The notes: generated by a model from the sequence alone, not told the origin. A stretch of 64,000 nucleotides of DNA from an uncultured Prevotellaceae bacterium (GCA_902767775.1 CACXIP010000003.1:148254-212253); one strand, 5' to 3'; shown: positions 33,725 to 43,178, counted from the first letter of the stretch. A program made the numbers and translations.

Positions 33725-35851
33725 ATGACACCTTCAAATATAGAAAAAGAACAGGAAACTACAGTCCAGGAAAACCAGCCACAGTCTGAAGCGCGCAAGA
33801 ATCCTTTTTTTGAGCCATTCGACACACCCCATGGCACCTATCCATTTGACAAAATACAACTTGAGGATTATGAGCCTGCCTTCATCGAAGGTATCCGCCG
33901 AGACAAGGAACAAATCGACAAAACAATCAACAACCCCGAAAAGCCTACTTTTGACAACACCATCATCTGCAAGGATGATGACCATGTGTATTATGGCCTG
34001 CTCGACCGTGTTTCGACCGTTTTTTTCAATCTTCTGAGTGCTGAAACCTCAGATGAGTTGGATGCCCTTGCACAAAAGATAGAACCGCTTCTCACACAGC
34101 ACCACAACGATGTGATGCTCAACGAGCGTTTGTTTGAGCGCATCAAATATGTTCATCTCCACCATCGCCGCCTCACTCCAGAAGAGAAGCGCCTGCTTGA
34201 CAACACCTACGAAGGTTTCACACGCTGCGGTGCTCTCCTCAACGAAGAGGGCAAAGCCCGTCTGCGGCAACTCAACGAAGAGAGCAGCATGCTCTCTCTT
34301 CAGTTCTCCCAGAACCTTCGTAAGGAGAGGAAAGCATACACGCTGCATTTAACCGACGAAGCCGACCTCGCCGGACTCCCCGACCGTGTGCGTGATGCCG
34401 CAGCCGAAGAAGCCAAGGAGCGCGGTCTCGACGGTTGGGTATTTACCCTTGATGCCCCCAGCATCGGTCCGTTCATGAAATATTCCACACGCCGTGAACT
34501 CCGTGAGCAACTCTATATGGCCAGCAACACGGTATGCACCCATGACAATAGTGAAAACAACATAGAGATTTGCAAGCGCATCGTCAACGTGCAACGTGAG
34601 CGTGCCCAGTTGCTCGGTTTCAAAAACCTTGCCGACTTTGTGCTTCGCCGCCGTATGGCCAGCAATGTACGCAATGTTTATCGTCTGCTCGACCAGTTGA
34701 TTGATGCCTACAAGCCCACAGCCATTAAAGAAATAGCTGAAGTGGAGCGCCTTGCCCGTAGGAAAGAAGGCAAGAATTACCATTTTGAGCCCTGGGACCT
34801 TGCCCACTATTCCTATCAGTTGCAGATGAAGAAATACAACATCGACTCAGAGATGTTGCGCCCCTATTTTGAACTTTCCAAGGTAACCGAAGGCATTTTT
34901 GGTCTTGCCAACCGCCTTTACGGCATCACCTTCCGCGAGAATAAGGACATCCCTGTCTATCATCCCGACGTGAAAGCCTATGAGGTATTCGACCAAGACG
35001 GAAGCTACCTCGCCGTGTTCTACGCAGACTTCCATCCCCGCAAAGGCAAACAGGGCGGTGCCTGGATGACGAATTACCAAGGGCAATATATCAACTCAAA
35101 GGGTGAGAACATCCGCCCGCATGTAAGCGTCGTGATGAACCTCACCAAGCCCACAGAGAGTCAGCCCTCTCTGCTGAGTCTGGGAGAGGTGGAGACATTC
35201 CTGCATGAATTTGGACACTCCCTCCACGGCATGTTTGCCAACACCCGCTTTGAGAGCATGTCGGGCACCAGCGTTTGGTGGGACTTTGTGGAACTCCCTT
35301 CGCAGTTCATGGAGAATTATGCGATGGAAAAAGAATTCCTACGCACTTTCGCATTCCATTATCAAACAGGTGAGCCATTACCCGATGAACTGATTGAGCG
35401 CATCATGAAGAGCCGCAATTTCCAAGTGGCTTATGGCTGCCTGCGACAAGTGAGTTTCGGCCTTCTCGATATGGCCTATTACACCCTCCGCGAAGAGTTC
35501 ACTGGCGATTTGCTGGAGTTTGAGCAAAAAGCATGGTCCAAGGCCATCATCCTTCCCCAGCAACCCGGTACCTGCATGACCACCCAGTTCTCACACATTA
35601 TGGCTGGCGGCTATGCATCAGGCTATTACAGTTATAAGTGGGCAGAGGTGTTGGAAGCCGATGCTTTCAGTGTATTCAAGAAACACGGCATTTTCGACCG
35701 CGAGACAGCACAGCGTTTCCGGGATTGCATTCTCTCCCGTGGCGGCACCGAGCACCCAATGACACTTTACAAACGTTTCCGTGGCGGTGAGCCCACCATT
35801 GATGCTCTTCTTCGCCGCAACGGCATTCGTCGCCCCCGAAAAAAGAAATAA
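33725..35851 (+). CDS. M3 family peptidyl-dipeptidase (Dcp-like)
   Basis: 708 residues from MTPSNIEKEQE. Zinc metallopeptidase of the thimet oligopeptidase family: the HEFGHSLHGMF motif supplies HExxH, with the third ligand Glu in the following ESMSGTSVWWDFVELPSQ segment. The long N-terminal helical part (1-430) builds the substrate channel. There is no signal peptide in the chosen form, so it is cytoplasmic or needs another route. It cleaves dipeptides from short oligopeptides. Five bases separate it from the dCMP deaminase gene. Confidence 0.9.
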   Translation: MTPSNIEKEQETTVQENQPQSEARKNPFFEPFDTPHGTYPFDKIQLEDYEPAFIEGIRRDKEQIDKTINNPEKPTFDNTIICKDDDHVYYGLLDRVSTVFFNLLSAETSDELDALAQKIEPLLTQHHNDVMLNERLFERIKYVHLHHRRLTPEEKRLLDNTYEGFTRCGALLNEEGKARLRQLNEESSMLSLQFSQNLRKERKAYTLHLTDEADLAGLPDRVRDAAAEEAKERGLDGWVFTLDAPSIGPFMKYSTRRELREQLYMASNTVCTHDNSENNIEICKRIVNVQRERAQLLGFKNLADFVLRRRMASNVRNVYRLLDQLIDAYKPTAIKEIAEVERLARRKEGKNYHFEPWDLAHYSYQLQMKKYNIDSEMLRPYFELSKVTEGIFGLANRLYGITFRENKDIPVYHPDVKAYEVFDQDGSYLAVFYADFHPRKGKQGGAWMTNYQGQYINSKGENIRPHVSVVMNLTKPTESQPSLLSLGEVETFLHEFGHSLHGMFANTRFESMSGTSVWWDFVELPSQFMENYAMEKEFLRTFAFHYQTGEPLPDELIERIMKSRNFQVAYGCLRQVSFGLLDMAYYTLREEFTGDLLEFEQKAWSKAIILPQQPGTCMTTQFSHIMAGGYASGYYSYKWAEVLEADAFSVFKKHGIFDRETAQRFRDCILSRGGTEHPMTLYKRFRGGEPTIDALLRRNGIRRPRKKK

Positions 35852-35855
35852 CGCC

Positions 35856-36299
35856 ATGACCACAGAAAAAAAACAGCATCTGCTCGACCAACGCTACCTG
35901 CGCATGGCCCGCATCTGGGCAGAAAACAGCTACTGTCAGCGCCGCCAGGTGGGTGCTTTGGTGGTGAAAGACAAGATGATTATCAGCGACGGCTACAACG
36001 GCACACCGAGTGGTTTTGAGAATATATGCGAGGATGAGAACAACGTGACGAAACCTTATGTGCTTCACGCAGAAGCCAACGCCATCACCAAACTCGCCCG
36101 GAGCAACAACAACAGCAGCGGAGCTACCCTATACGTTACCGCCTCTCCCTGCTTGGAGTGCTCCAAACTCATCATTCAGTCTGGCATCCGCCGTGTGGTC
36201 TATGGAGAAGAATACCGTCTTGCCGACGGAATCGAACTCCTTCGCCGCGCCAACATAGAAGTAAAATTCATCAACCTCAACGAACATGAATCTGAATAA
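35856..36299 (+). CDS. dCMP deaminase family protein (ComEB-like)
   Basis: 147 residues from MTTEKKQHLL. The zinc-binding cytidine deaminase motifs are HAEANA and SPCLECSKLI, with VGALVVKDKMIISDGYNGTPSG upstream. It should convert dCMP to dUMP for dTMP synthesis. The reading frame extends upstream into the peptidase gene; the chosen ATG follows that stop by four bases. Its end overlaps the S41 protease start by 14 bases. Confidence 0.9.
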   Translation: MTTEKKQHLLDQRYLRMARIWAENSYCQRRQVGALVVKDKMIISDGYNGTPSGFENICEDENNVTKPYVLHAEANAITKLARSNNNSSGATLYVTASPCLECSKLIIQSGIRRVVYGEEYRLADGIELLRRANIEVKFINLNEHESE

Positions 36300-37920
36300 G
36301 TCCAACCGCTATATGCCGTTGATGCTTGCCGCCTGCGTGGTGCTCGGTATCATCATCGGGTCGTTTTATGCCAATCATTTCTCGGGCAACCGCCTGAATA
36401 TCATCAACTCGGGCAGTAACCGTCTCAACAACCTGCTCCACATCATCGACGACCAGTATGTGGACAGCGTGAATATGAACGACTTGGTGGAAAAAGCCAT
36501 ACCTGAGATACTGGCTGAGCTCGATCCTCACTCCACATATATCAGCGCCAAAGATGTGCAGTCGGCCAACGATGAACTTCATGGTTCCTTCTCTGGTGTC
36601 GGCATAGAATTTGTCATCCGCAAGGATACCATCCATATCCAAAATGTCATTGCGGGCGGTCCAGCAGAGGAAGCGGGTCTGCAGGCTGGCGACAAAATTG
36701 TGAGTGTTGACGACAAACCTTTCGTTGGCGAGGAGGTGACCAATGAGGAAGCCATGCGCCGTCTGAAAGGTCCCCGTGGCACAAAGGTAAAGATTGGTGT
36801 TGAGCGGTTCCACCAAAACAAACCTCGCTACTACACAGTTACCCGCGACGATATTGTCACCCACAGCATCAGCACGGTCTACATGATAGACGAAAAAGCC
36901 AACATCGGCTATATCCGTATCAAAAATTTCGGTGAGAATACCTATGGTGAGATGCTCGGTGCCCTTGCCCAACTCTCTCAGGAAGGCATGGAGAGTCTGA
37001 TTATCGACTTGCGCGACAACTCCGGCGGCTATATGGCTCCCGCCATTCAGATTGTCAATGAGTTTCTTCCCAAAGGCTGCCGCATCGTCTATACCGAAGG
37101 TCGCAAGCAGCCCCGTGAGATATTTCCCAGTGACGGTCGTGGTGCCTATCAGAAGATACCCCTTGTGGTACTCATCAACGAAGGCTCCGCCTCTGCCTCT
37201 GAGATTTTTGCAGGAGCCATCCAGGACAATGACCGTGGCACCGTCATCGGACGCCGATCTTTCGGCAAGGGACTGGTGCAGAAACCCATTGAGTTCTCCG
37301 ATGGCAGCATGATTCGCCTGACCATCTCCCGTTACTATACCCCGTCGGGCCGCTGTATCCAAAAACCCTATACGACAGGCAATGACAAAGATTATGAGGA
37401 AGATTTGCTCACACGCTATTCCCGTGGCGAGTATTTCTCACAGGACAGCATCAAGCACACCGGTCCTGCCTACCACACCCGTCTTGGTCGGACTGTCTAT
37501 GGCGGTGGCGGCATCACCCCCGATATCTTTGTGCCAGAGGATACGCTCGGCATCACCTCTTATTATAAAGAGGCGGCTATGAGCGGCATGATTTTGCAGT
37601 TTGCCTTTGACTACACTGATGAGAACAGGGAGAAGATGAAAGGGTACAACACGATGCAGAGTTTGCTCTCCTATCTGAAGAAGCAAAACCTGTTGGAGAA
37701 ATTCGCTGCCTACGGTGACAAGAATGGCTTACAGCGCCGCAACTTGATGCTTCAGAAATCACAGTCACTGTTCGATCGCTACATCTACAGCCGCATCATC
37801 TACAACATGCTTGATGAGGAAGCCTGGAACGAGTACCTCAACTCTGATGACCCCACTATCAACGAGGCACTCAAAATCATCAGGAGCAATTCCGCCTTCC
37901 CAAAAGAAGAAAAAGAATAA
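36286..37920 (+). CDS. S41 family C-terminal processing peptidase (CtpA-like)
   Basis: 544 residues. An N-terminal membrane anchor (about 10-28, LMLAACVVLGIIIGSFY) leads to a PDZ domain (95-170: FVIRKDTIHIQNVIAGGPAEEAG...VSVDDKPF) and the S41 protease domain. The catalytic Ser is in EGSASASEIFAG and the Lys in RRSFGKGLVQ. A C-terminal helical region of about 120 residues follows. These enzymes trim the C termini of periplasmic proteins. It is translationally coupled to the deaminase gene. Confidence 0.9.
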   Translation: MNLNKSNRYMPLMLAACVVLGIIIGSFYANHFSGNRLNIINSGSNRLNNLLHIIDDQYVDSVNMNDLVEKAIPEILAELDPHSTYISAKDVQSANDELHGSFSGVGIEFVIRKDTIHIQNVIAGGPAEEAGLQAGDKIVSVDDKPFVGEEVTNEEAMRRLKGPRGTKVKIGVERFHQNKPRYYTVTRDDIVTHSISTVYMIDEKANIGYIRIKNFGENTYGEMLGALAQLSQEGMESLIIDLRDNSGGYMAPAIQIVNEFLPKGCRIVYTEGRKQPREIFPSDGRGAYQKIPLVVLINEGSASASEIFAGAIQDNDRGTVIGRRSFGKGLVQKPIEFSDGSMIRLTISRYYTPSGRCIQKPYTTGNDKDYEEDLLTRYSRGEYFSQDSIKHTGPAYHTRLGRTVYGGGGITPDIFVPEDTLGITSYYKEAAMSGMILQFAFDYTDENREKMKGYNTMQSLLSYLKKQNLLEKFAAYGDKNGLQRRNLMLQKSQSLFDRYIYSRIIYNMLDEEAWNEYLNSDDPTINEALKIIRSNSAFPKEEKE

Positions 37921-37949
37921 GCTTCACACCCTACTTTCGGCTCAGGATA

Positions 37950-38240
37950 TCAGAAAAACTTAATATCGGCGATGACCATGACTCCGATATGGTTGTTGAG
38001 CCTTTGGACAATATGTGCACGCATCATCGACAATTCGGCTCTCAAGGCCGAATTGTTGATTTCCACCATAAGGGTTTGATTGGAGATATATACCTGTCCC
38101 GTGTATCTTGCGATGCTCGGACCCATCACCTCACCCCATGAGTTGATGAGCCTTCGCTGCAGCAAAGGTGTCTCAAGTCCGGATGCTCTCAGGAAATTGA
38201 CCAAAACATCGTCAAGGTTTTTCACTTGTCTGCGGAACAT
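37950..38240 (-). CDS. DciA-like (DUF721) protein
   Basis: 96 residues, the usual size for the DUF721/DciA group. The core WGEVMGPSIARYTGQVYISNQTLMVEINNSALRAELSMMR is characteristic. DciA helps load the replicative helicase DnaB in bacteria without DnaC. It lies 27 bases downstream of recF on the same strand, an arrangement that supports a replication/repair role. Confidence 0.8.
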   Translation of the reverse strand: MFRRQVKNLDDVLVNFLRASGLETPLLQRRLINSWGEVMGPSIARYTGQVYISNQTLMVEINNSALRAELSMMRAHIVQRLNNHIGVMVIADIKFF

Positions 38241-38267
38241 ATCTTTCTTTGTTTCAATTGGTTGTTA

Positions 38268-39371
38268 CTATTGTTTCATGTGGATATCTCCATTCTCAAC
38301 CTCAAAAATCTTGTAGTCGGAGGATGAATGCTGAAGGATTCTGTCAAGATGGTCGCGATTGGTATCGGTAATGAATATTTGTCCGAACTCATTTCCCGAA
38401 ACCAGTTGCACAATCTGCTCAACACGGTTGGCATCGAGTTTGTCGAAAATATCATCTAGCAACAAGAGCGGTGTGGTGCGGCTGTTGGTGCGCTTCAAAA
38501 AATCAAACTGAGCGAGTTTGAGGGCAATGGCAAACGACTTGTTCTGCCCTTGACTGCCCTCTCTTTTCATGGGATATCCTCCCAGTCTCATGTCAAGGTC
38601 ATCACGATGAATGCCATGCAGTGAGTATCCCACAATACGGTCCTTCGCCCTATCTCGTCTGATGACCTCCAGCAGCGGCCCCCTCTGTCCATGCGATACA
38701 TACTCAATGCCTACCTTCTCACGATTATCGCAGATACGTTGGTAGATATTCTGGAAAACCGGTACAAATTCCTTTACAAAATGCGCTCTCTTGGCATATA
38801 CTTGTTCGCCCTCTGCCGCCATCTGCATTTCCAATACATCCATAAGGGCAGGATCGGGTTCCTCTTCAGTTTTGAGCAAGGCGTTGCGCTGTTGGAGTGC
38901 CTTGTTGTAATTGTTGAGTGCCTGAAGATAAGAGTTGTCAAACTGTGAGATAACCATATCCATCAACCGTCTCCGCTCCTCACTCCCACCCTCGATAATC
39001 ACGGAGTCGGAAGGCGAGACCATGATGAGCGGTATCAGTCCGATATGCTCAGAGAGACGTTTATACTCTTTCTTATTGCGTTTGAAATGCTTTTTCTGCC
39101 CTCGTTTCATCCCACAATAGATATGCTCTATATCCCCATTCTCCGTTTCATATTGTCCCTCAATCATGAAGAAGTCCTGGTCATGACATATCATCTGCGA
39201 GTCGATGGCCGACTGGGCGCTCCTGCAGAAAGACAAGAAATGGACTGCATCCAGGAAATTGGTTTTCCCCATGCCATTCTGACCCAGCAGACAATTCATC
39301 TTTGGTGACAGACTGACATTTGCTGCCAGAATATTCCTATAGTTGACTATTGAGATATTGTTGAGTATCAT
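38268..39371 (-). CDS. recF: DNA replication and repair protein RecF
   Basis: 367-residue SMC-like ATPase. Walker A is GQNGMGKTNFLDAVHFL (near 30-46), the signature SQGQNKSFAIALKLAQ and Walker B PLLLLDDIFDKLD lie near 280-320. It binds gapped DNA and helps RecOR load RecA. It starts with ILNNISIVNYRN, normal for the family. It forms a two-gene unit with the DciA-like gene. Confidence 0.95.
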   Translation of the reverse strand: MILNNISIVNYRNILAANVSLSPKMNCLLGQNGMGKTNFLDAVHFLSFCRSAQSAIDSQMICHDQDFFMIEGQYETENGDIEHIYCGMKRGQKKHFKRNKKEYKRLSEHIGLIPLIMVSPSDSVIIEGGSEERRRLMDMVISQFDNSYLQALNNYNKALQQRNALLKTEEEPDPALMDVLEMQMAAEGEQVYAKRAHFVKEFVPVFQNIYQRICDNREKVGIEYVSHGQRGPLLEVIRRDRAKDRIVGYSLHGIHRDDLDMRLGGYPMKREGSQGQNKSFAIALKLAQFDFLKRTNSRTTPLLLLDDIFDKLDANRVEQIVQLVSGNEFGQIFITDTNRDHLDRILQHSSSDYKIFEVENGDIHMKQ

Positions 39372-39475
39372 GAGTTTTACGCTTGGTAAGGCTGTAATTT
39401 CTGCAAAGTTACGCCATTTAAGGATGAAAAACGAAAAAAGTTAGCAATAAATTTCAGCATTTAGGAAAATATGAG

Positions 39476-39483
39476 TAATTTTG
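39476..39483 (+). promoter_or_regulatory. -7 box of the TPR-ribH operon
   Basis: TAATTTTG, about 95 bases upstream of the TPR gene. The leader is moderately long, with no riboswitch-like structure that I can recognise. In particular I see no FMN-riboswitch core despite the downstream ribH. Confidence 0.55.
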
Positions 39484-39576
39484 CGACGCAAAAATTTATG
39501 CCTGCATTTGGGGATTTGTCCAACCAGAAACAGAGGCTGATTCTGCACTAGAACAACAATTAAAACAATAACAATA

Positions 39577-40269
39577 ATGGCAAAGAAAAAACAAGAGAAC
39601 AACTCCGAGTTAATGGAGACCCTCAACAAGTCGGAGGCATTTCTGACTAAAAACAAGAAAACAATTATTTCCTGTATTATCGCCCTGGTCGTTCTGATAG
39701 GTGCATTCATCGCATGGAAAAACTACTCATCATCACGCAATGAGAAAGCCAGCACCGCTTTGGCACGCTGTCAGGACCTCTATATGATGCAAGACTTCGA
39801 CAAAGCACTGAAGGGCGACAGTCTGGGTGCTCCCGGATTCATTCAGATAGCCAGCGAGTATGGCAACACCAAGGCAGGCAACCTTGCCAACCTCTATGCA
39901 GGTCTTTGCTATGCCAAGCAAGACAAATGGGAAGAGGCTGTAAAATATCTTGATGCCTTCAGCCCCAAGGGCGACTTGATGGTGAGCCCTCTTGCCGTGA
40001 TGGCCATGGGCGATGCCTACGCCAATGTGAAACAGATGGACAAAGCCCTGAGTGCTTTTGAGAAAGCCGCATCTATGGCTGACAAGGCTGCTGAGTCGGG
40101 CACCAACAACTCCGTTTCCCCCATTGCCTTGAAGAAAGCTGCTTTCATCCTCATGGAGCAGAAGAAGAACGACGAAGCCCTCAAGCATTTCCAGACCATC
40201 AAGGAGAAATACCTTGGCTCCGCCGCTCAACAGGATATCGACAAATATATTGAATATCTGACGAAATAA
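39577..40269 (+). CDS. membrane-anchored TPR protein (YfgM-like)
   Basis: 230 residues. Basic N terminus, one transmembrane helix (about 31-50, IISCIIALVVLIGAFIAW), then three or four tetratricopeptide repeats (LANLYAGLCYAKQDKWEEAVKYL, AVMAMGDAYANVKQMDKALSAFEKAA, ALKKAAFILMEQKKNDEALKHF). It resembles YfgM-type periplasm-facing chaperone helpers. It ends four bases before ribH, an arrangement I take to be an operon, although no functional link to riboflavin is visible. Confidence 0.75.
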   Translation: MAKKKQENNSELMETLNKSEAFLTKNKKTIISCIIALVVLIGAFIAWKNYSSSRNEKASTALARCQDLYMMQDFDKALKGDSLGAPGFIQIASEYGNTKAGNLANLYAGLCYAKQDKWEEAVKYLDAFSPKGDLMVSPLAVMAMGDAYANVKQMDKALSAFEKAASMADKAAESGTNNSVSPIALKKAAFILMEQKKNDEALKHFQTIKEKYLGSAAQQDIDKYIEYLTK

Positions 40270-40272
40270 ACG

Positions 40273-40746
40273 ATGGCAACACTTCACCATCTCTCTGAGG
40301 AAAATATGTCGAAGGTGCCCGATGCCAGCAATATGTGTTTTGGCATTGTGGTGTCTGAGTGGAATCATGAGGTGACCAATGCCCTTCTGCATGGTGCCGT
40401 AAGCACACTTGAGAAACATGGAGCGCTCCCTGAGAACATCCATGTAAAGACAGTGCCCGGCAGTTTTGAGCTCATCTATGGCGCACATCAGATGACCCTC
40501 AACGGCGGATATGATGCCATCATCATCTTGGGCAGCGTCATTCGTGGTGAAACTCCTCATTTCGACTATATCTGCCAAGGAGTGACCTATGGTATTGCCC
40601 GTCTCAATGCCAAGAGCGAGATACCTGTCATTTATGGTCTTTTGACCACCGACACATTGGAGCAGGCTCTTGAGCGCGCAGGAGGCAATCTTGGAAACAA
40701 AGGTGATGAATGTGCTGTGGTGGCCATCAAGATGGCCAAGTTCTGA
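40273..40746 (+). CDS. ribH: 6,7-dimethyl-8-ribityllumazine synthase
   Basis: 157 residues. Penultimate enzyme of riboflavin synthesis, condensing the pyrimidine and dihydroxybutanone phosphate. Signature segments are [31 protein letters not shown], the catalytic His region [16 protein letters not shown] and [17 protein letters not shown]. It forms hollow icosahedral or pentameric shells in the cytoplasm. A strong terminator follows within 50 bases. Confidence 0.95.
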   Translation: MATLHHLSEENMSKVPDASNMCFGIVVSEWNHEVTNALLHGAVSTLEKHGALPENIHVKTVPGSFELIYGAHQMTLNGGYDAIIILGSVIRGETPHFDYICQGVTYGIARLNAKSEIPVIYGLLTTDTLEQALERAGGNLGNKGDECAVVAIKMAKF

Positions 40747-40794
40747 CTATGTTTGACTAACACTCATACTGTATATATTTTGATACTCTGAACG

Positions 40795-40826
40795 GAGGCA
40801 CCCACGTGTGGGAGCCTCTTTTTTTT
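40795..40826 (+). terminator. terminator of the TPR-ribH operon
   Basis: GAGGCACCCAC and GTGGGAGCCTC form an 11-bp stem with one internal A-A mismatch and a two-base loop, followed by eight Ts. Confidence 0.85.
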
Positions 40827-40830
40827 ATTA

Positions 40831-41012
40831 GGAGTGTAGGAGTTTGGGAGTTTAGACAAATGACAGACTAGGAGTGTAGGAGTTTGGGAGTTTAGACAAA
40901 TGACAGACTAGGAGTGTAGGAGTTTGGGAGTTTAGACATATGTCCGTTTAGGGGACTGGGAGTATAGGAGTGTAGACATATGTCTGCTTAGGAGACTGGG
41001 AGTGTGGACAAG
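40831..41012. repeat. 40-bp intergenic tandem repeats
   Basis: Two identical 40-base units (GGAGTGTAGGAGTTTGGGAG plus TTTAGACAAATGACAGACTA) are followed by a third that diverges in its last ten bases, then a degenerate fourth and a partial fifth. Within each unit the pieces GGAGT-GTAG and GGAGT-TTGG are themselves similar, so the array may have grown from a roughly 10-base seed. No frame codes through it. It lies between two convergent terminators, a position tolerant of slippage. Confidence 0.85.
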
Positions 41013-41118
41013 CGCTATTATGCGTCTTACGACCCACATTGTATCTCATATATACAACTTTCTCAAGTTGAAAGATAAGCAAAGGCGAAACAAGAATGAC
41101 AGGCAGGACGAATAAAAC

Positions 41119-41150
41119 AAATCCCCGCAGCATGAGAACTGCGGGGATTT
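41119..41150 (-). terminator. terminator of the MFS transporter gene
   Basis: A 12-bp perfect stem AAATCCCCGCAG/CTGCGGGGATTT with an eight-base loop, 28 bases beyond the transporter stop. On the minus strand it is followed by GTTTTATTC. It could act in both directions. Confidence 0.75.
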
Positions 41151-41177
41151 GGCATATGAATGCGTTGTGTCAAGAAA

Positions 41178-42650
41178 TTAGTCCTCAACCACAACGGGCT
41201 TGTACTTGGGAACGAGTGTCTTCATGATGACCCAACCGATAAGATAGGCGACTGCACAGAAGCAGAACACCATCATATAGGCTGCAGGCTTGCCTTCATA
41301 ACCGAAGAAGGTGAAAGCAGCGCCCTGTCCCTCGGCATAGGTAAAGAGGTTTCCTGAAATCTTGTTGATGAGCATGGAACCCAAACCACCAGCCATGGCA
41401 CCGATACCAGTGATGGTAGCAATGGTTGACTTCGGGAACATATCACCCACGGTAGAGAAGATATTGGCCGACCATGCCTGGTGTCCAGCACCAGCCAAAC
41501 CAATGATAATTGCAGGCCACCACGCGGGATCAATGGGGCTGTTCTCCCACATTGCCAACGGCTGTGCAAAGAGAGCGAAGAGCGGGAAGAATGCGAAAAT
41601 CAACATAGCGAGCATACGGCCTGCGTATGGGTTCATTCCTCGTTTCTCTACAAAGAGCTTTGGCAGATATCCACCAAAGATAGATACAACCGTCACAATA
41701 AGGTAGAGGACAAAAATCAGCAACTGTCCCATCGAGGAACTTGACTTGTAGTTAAACTGGTCGGAGAAATAAGCAGGAGCCCAGAAAAGGTAGAACCACC
41801 ACACACCATCAGTCATGAACTTACCAACAATGAACGACCATGTCTGTTTGAAGGTAAAGCACTTGGCGAAACTGATAGCTGGACCCTCGTCGTTGGCATC
41901 TTTCGGGTCCTCTGTATCCTCTGCATCTTGGTTGATGTAGGTAAGTTCGGCTGCATTGACATGCTTGCTCTTGTTAGGCTTGTCATAGATGAATGCCCAA
42001 AGTCCCATCCAGATGAAGCCCAATCCACCGATGATGATGAAAGCCATCTCCCATCCGAAGGCCTCAGCAAGAGGCGGGATGCTGATAGGAGCAGCAAGTG
42101 CACCAACAGAAGCACCAGCGTTGAAGATGGAGGTAGCGAAGGCACGGTCTTTTTTGGGGAAGTATTCCGCAGTCACCTTGATGGCTGCCGGGAAGTTTCC
42201 GCTCTCACCCAAAGCCAGGACGGCACGGCAGAAGAGGAACAGGTAGACACTGACTGTGGCGATGCTTAAAGCTAAAGCAGAACCAGTCTCAACAGTTCTT
42301 AGAGCCTCAAGACTTGCGATGCCCTCGTATTTCATGGTCACCCAACCGCAAACAGCATGGAGGCATGCACCTAACGACCATACAAAGATAGCCCACAAGT
42401 AACCTTTTTTTGTGCCCATCCAGTCGATGAACTTTCCTGCAAAGAGGCAGAACACGGCATAGAGGATGGAGAAAGCTGATGTAATAGTACCATAATCGGC
42501 ATCTGTCCAATGGAACTCAGGAGCTATAAAGTCCTTCCAGGTCAGCGAGAGCACCTGACGGTCCATGTAGTTGACAGTTGTTGCGAAAAACAACATAGAA
42601 CAAATAATCCAACGATAGTTGGTCATTTTAGATGTTTGAATAGGAGTCAT
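41178..42650 (-). CDS. MFS transporter, ExuT/hexuronate-type
   Basis: 490 residues with twelve predicted membrane helices and a charged loop in the middle (about 235-265: KPNKSKHVNAAELTYINQDAEDTED). The N-terminal VNYMDRQVLSLTWKDF and the LALGESGNFPAAIKVTAEYFPKKDRAFATSIFNAGASVGA segment match the anion:cation symporter branch that imports hexuronates or related acids. An exact substrate cannot be assigned; no uronate catabolic genes are nearby. Met9 is an alternative start. Confidence 0.82.
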   Translation of the reverse strand: MTPIQTSKMTNYRWIICSMLFFATTVNYMDRQVLSLTWKDFIAPEFHWTDADYGTITSAFSILYAVFCLFAGKFIDWMGTKKGYLWAIFVWSLGACLHAVCGWVTMKYEGIASLEALRTVETGSALALSIATVSVYLFLFCRAVLALGESGNFPAAIKVTAEYFPKKDRAFATSIFNAGASVGALAAPISIPPLAEAFGWEMAFIIIGGLGFIWMGLWAFIYDKPNKSKHVNAAELTYINQDAEDTEDPKDANDEGPAISFAKCFTFKQTWSFIVGKFMTDGVWWFYLFWAPAYFSDQFNYKSSSSMGQLLIFVLYLIVTVVSIFGGYLPKLFVEKRGMNPYAGRMLAMLIFAFFPLFALFAQPLAMWENSPIDPAWWPAIIIGLAGAGHQAWSANIFSTVGDMFPKSTIATITGIGAMAGGLGSMLINKISGNLFTYAEGQGAAFTFFGYEGKPAAYMMVFCFCAVAYLIGWVIMKTLVPKYKPVVVED

Positions 42651-42919
42651 AAATATTTAAGTGATTAGTTGTTTATCGTTTGATTTTGCAAAGATAATGC
42701 AAAATAGTCGTATCAGGGGCATTTGATTGTTAATTTTTGGAAAAATTATCTTTCACAGCCGATGAAGATGACCAAAAACGTGCTTATGGAGGCAATACCT
42801 ATGCTCATTGAAAAATGATAAAGCTTGGCCACTTTTTATAAAATCTTACTCTTTTCTTATTGCTTTTTTATTGTAAAATGGTCAAAAAAACAGTTTTTGT
42901 GAAAAAACAAGGATTAAAA
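42651..42919. other. intergenic region between MFS gene and tRNA promoter
   Basis: AT-rich spacer with the minus-strand -7 box TATCTTTG at 42689-42696, which is the likely transporter promoter. Apart from that I see no reading frame, repeat or stable hairpin here. Confidence 0.6.
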
Positions 42920-42951
42920 TTTGGTGGATTCCGGGAAAAGTACTACCTTTG
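42920..42951 (+). promoter_or_regulatory. tRNA-fMet promoter
   Basis: TTTG, 20 bases, TACCTTTG. The -33 box is extended (TTTGGTGGA) and the start region reads GCATCCGCAAAT. The same layout precedes tRNA-Lys at 62598. Confidence 0.75.
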
Positions 42952-42969
42952 CATCCGCAAATGAAAAAT

Positions 42970-43042
42970 CGCGGAGTGGAGCAGTTGGTAGCTCGCCAGG
43001 CTCATAACCTGGAGGTCGCATGTTCGAGTCCTGCCTCCGCAA
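42970..43042 (+). tRNA. initiator tRNA-fMet (CAT)
   Basis: Cloverleaf with acceptor CGCGGAG/CTCCGCA, D-arm GAGCAGTTGGTAGCTC, anticodon stem CCAGG/CCTGG with loop CTCATAA (anticodon CAT), and T-arm with GTTCGAGTC. The first pair of the acceptor is C-A, the mismatch that marks initiator tRNAs. CCA is not encoded. The pairs next to the anticodon loop are AGG/CCT, not the usual GGG/CCC. Confidence 0.93.
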
Positions 43043-43048
43043 CTAAGA

Positions 43049-43086
43049 AGAGGTGATTGTCCATGGCAATCACCTCTCTTTTTTAT
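43049..43086 (+). terminator. terminator of tRNA-fMet
   Basis: AGAGGTGATTG and CAATCACCTCT form an 11-bp perfect stem with a seven-base loop, followed by CTTTTTT. Confidence 0.85.
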
Positions 43087-43178
43087 TATTATAATTCACG
43101 AATTGTAGAATTATCTTGGCGCATGCCACCACAGCTACAATTCCAGGCCTGGCATACAATGCCCTTTCAGCCCGTTAC

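Noticed and set aside
36277-37362. 361-codon antisense frame in the S41 protease gene
   Set aside because: Follows the codon pattern of the real gene; the S41 motifs are on the other strand.
39372-39576. FMN riboswitch upstream of the TPR-ribH operon
   Set aside because: No recognisable conserved core and no terminator or alternative hairpin in the leader.
40831-41012. CRISPR-like array
   Set aside because: Units are contiguous with no unique spacers, and no cas genes are present.
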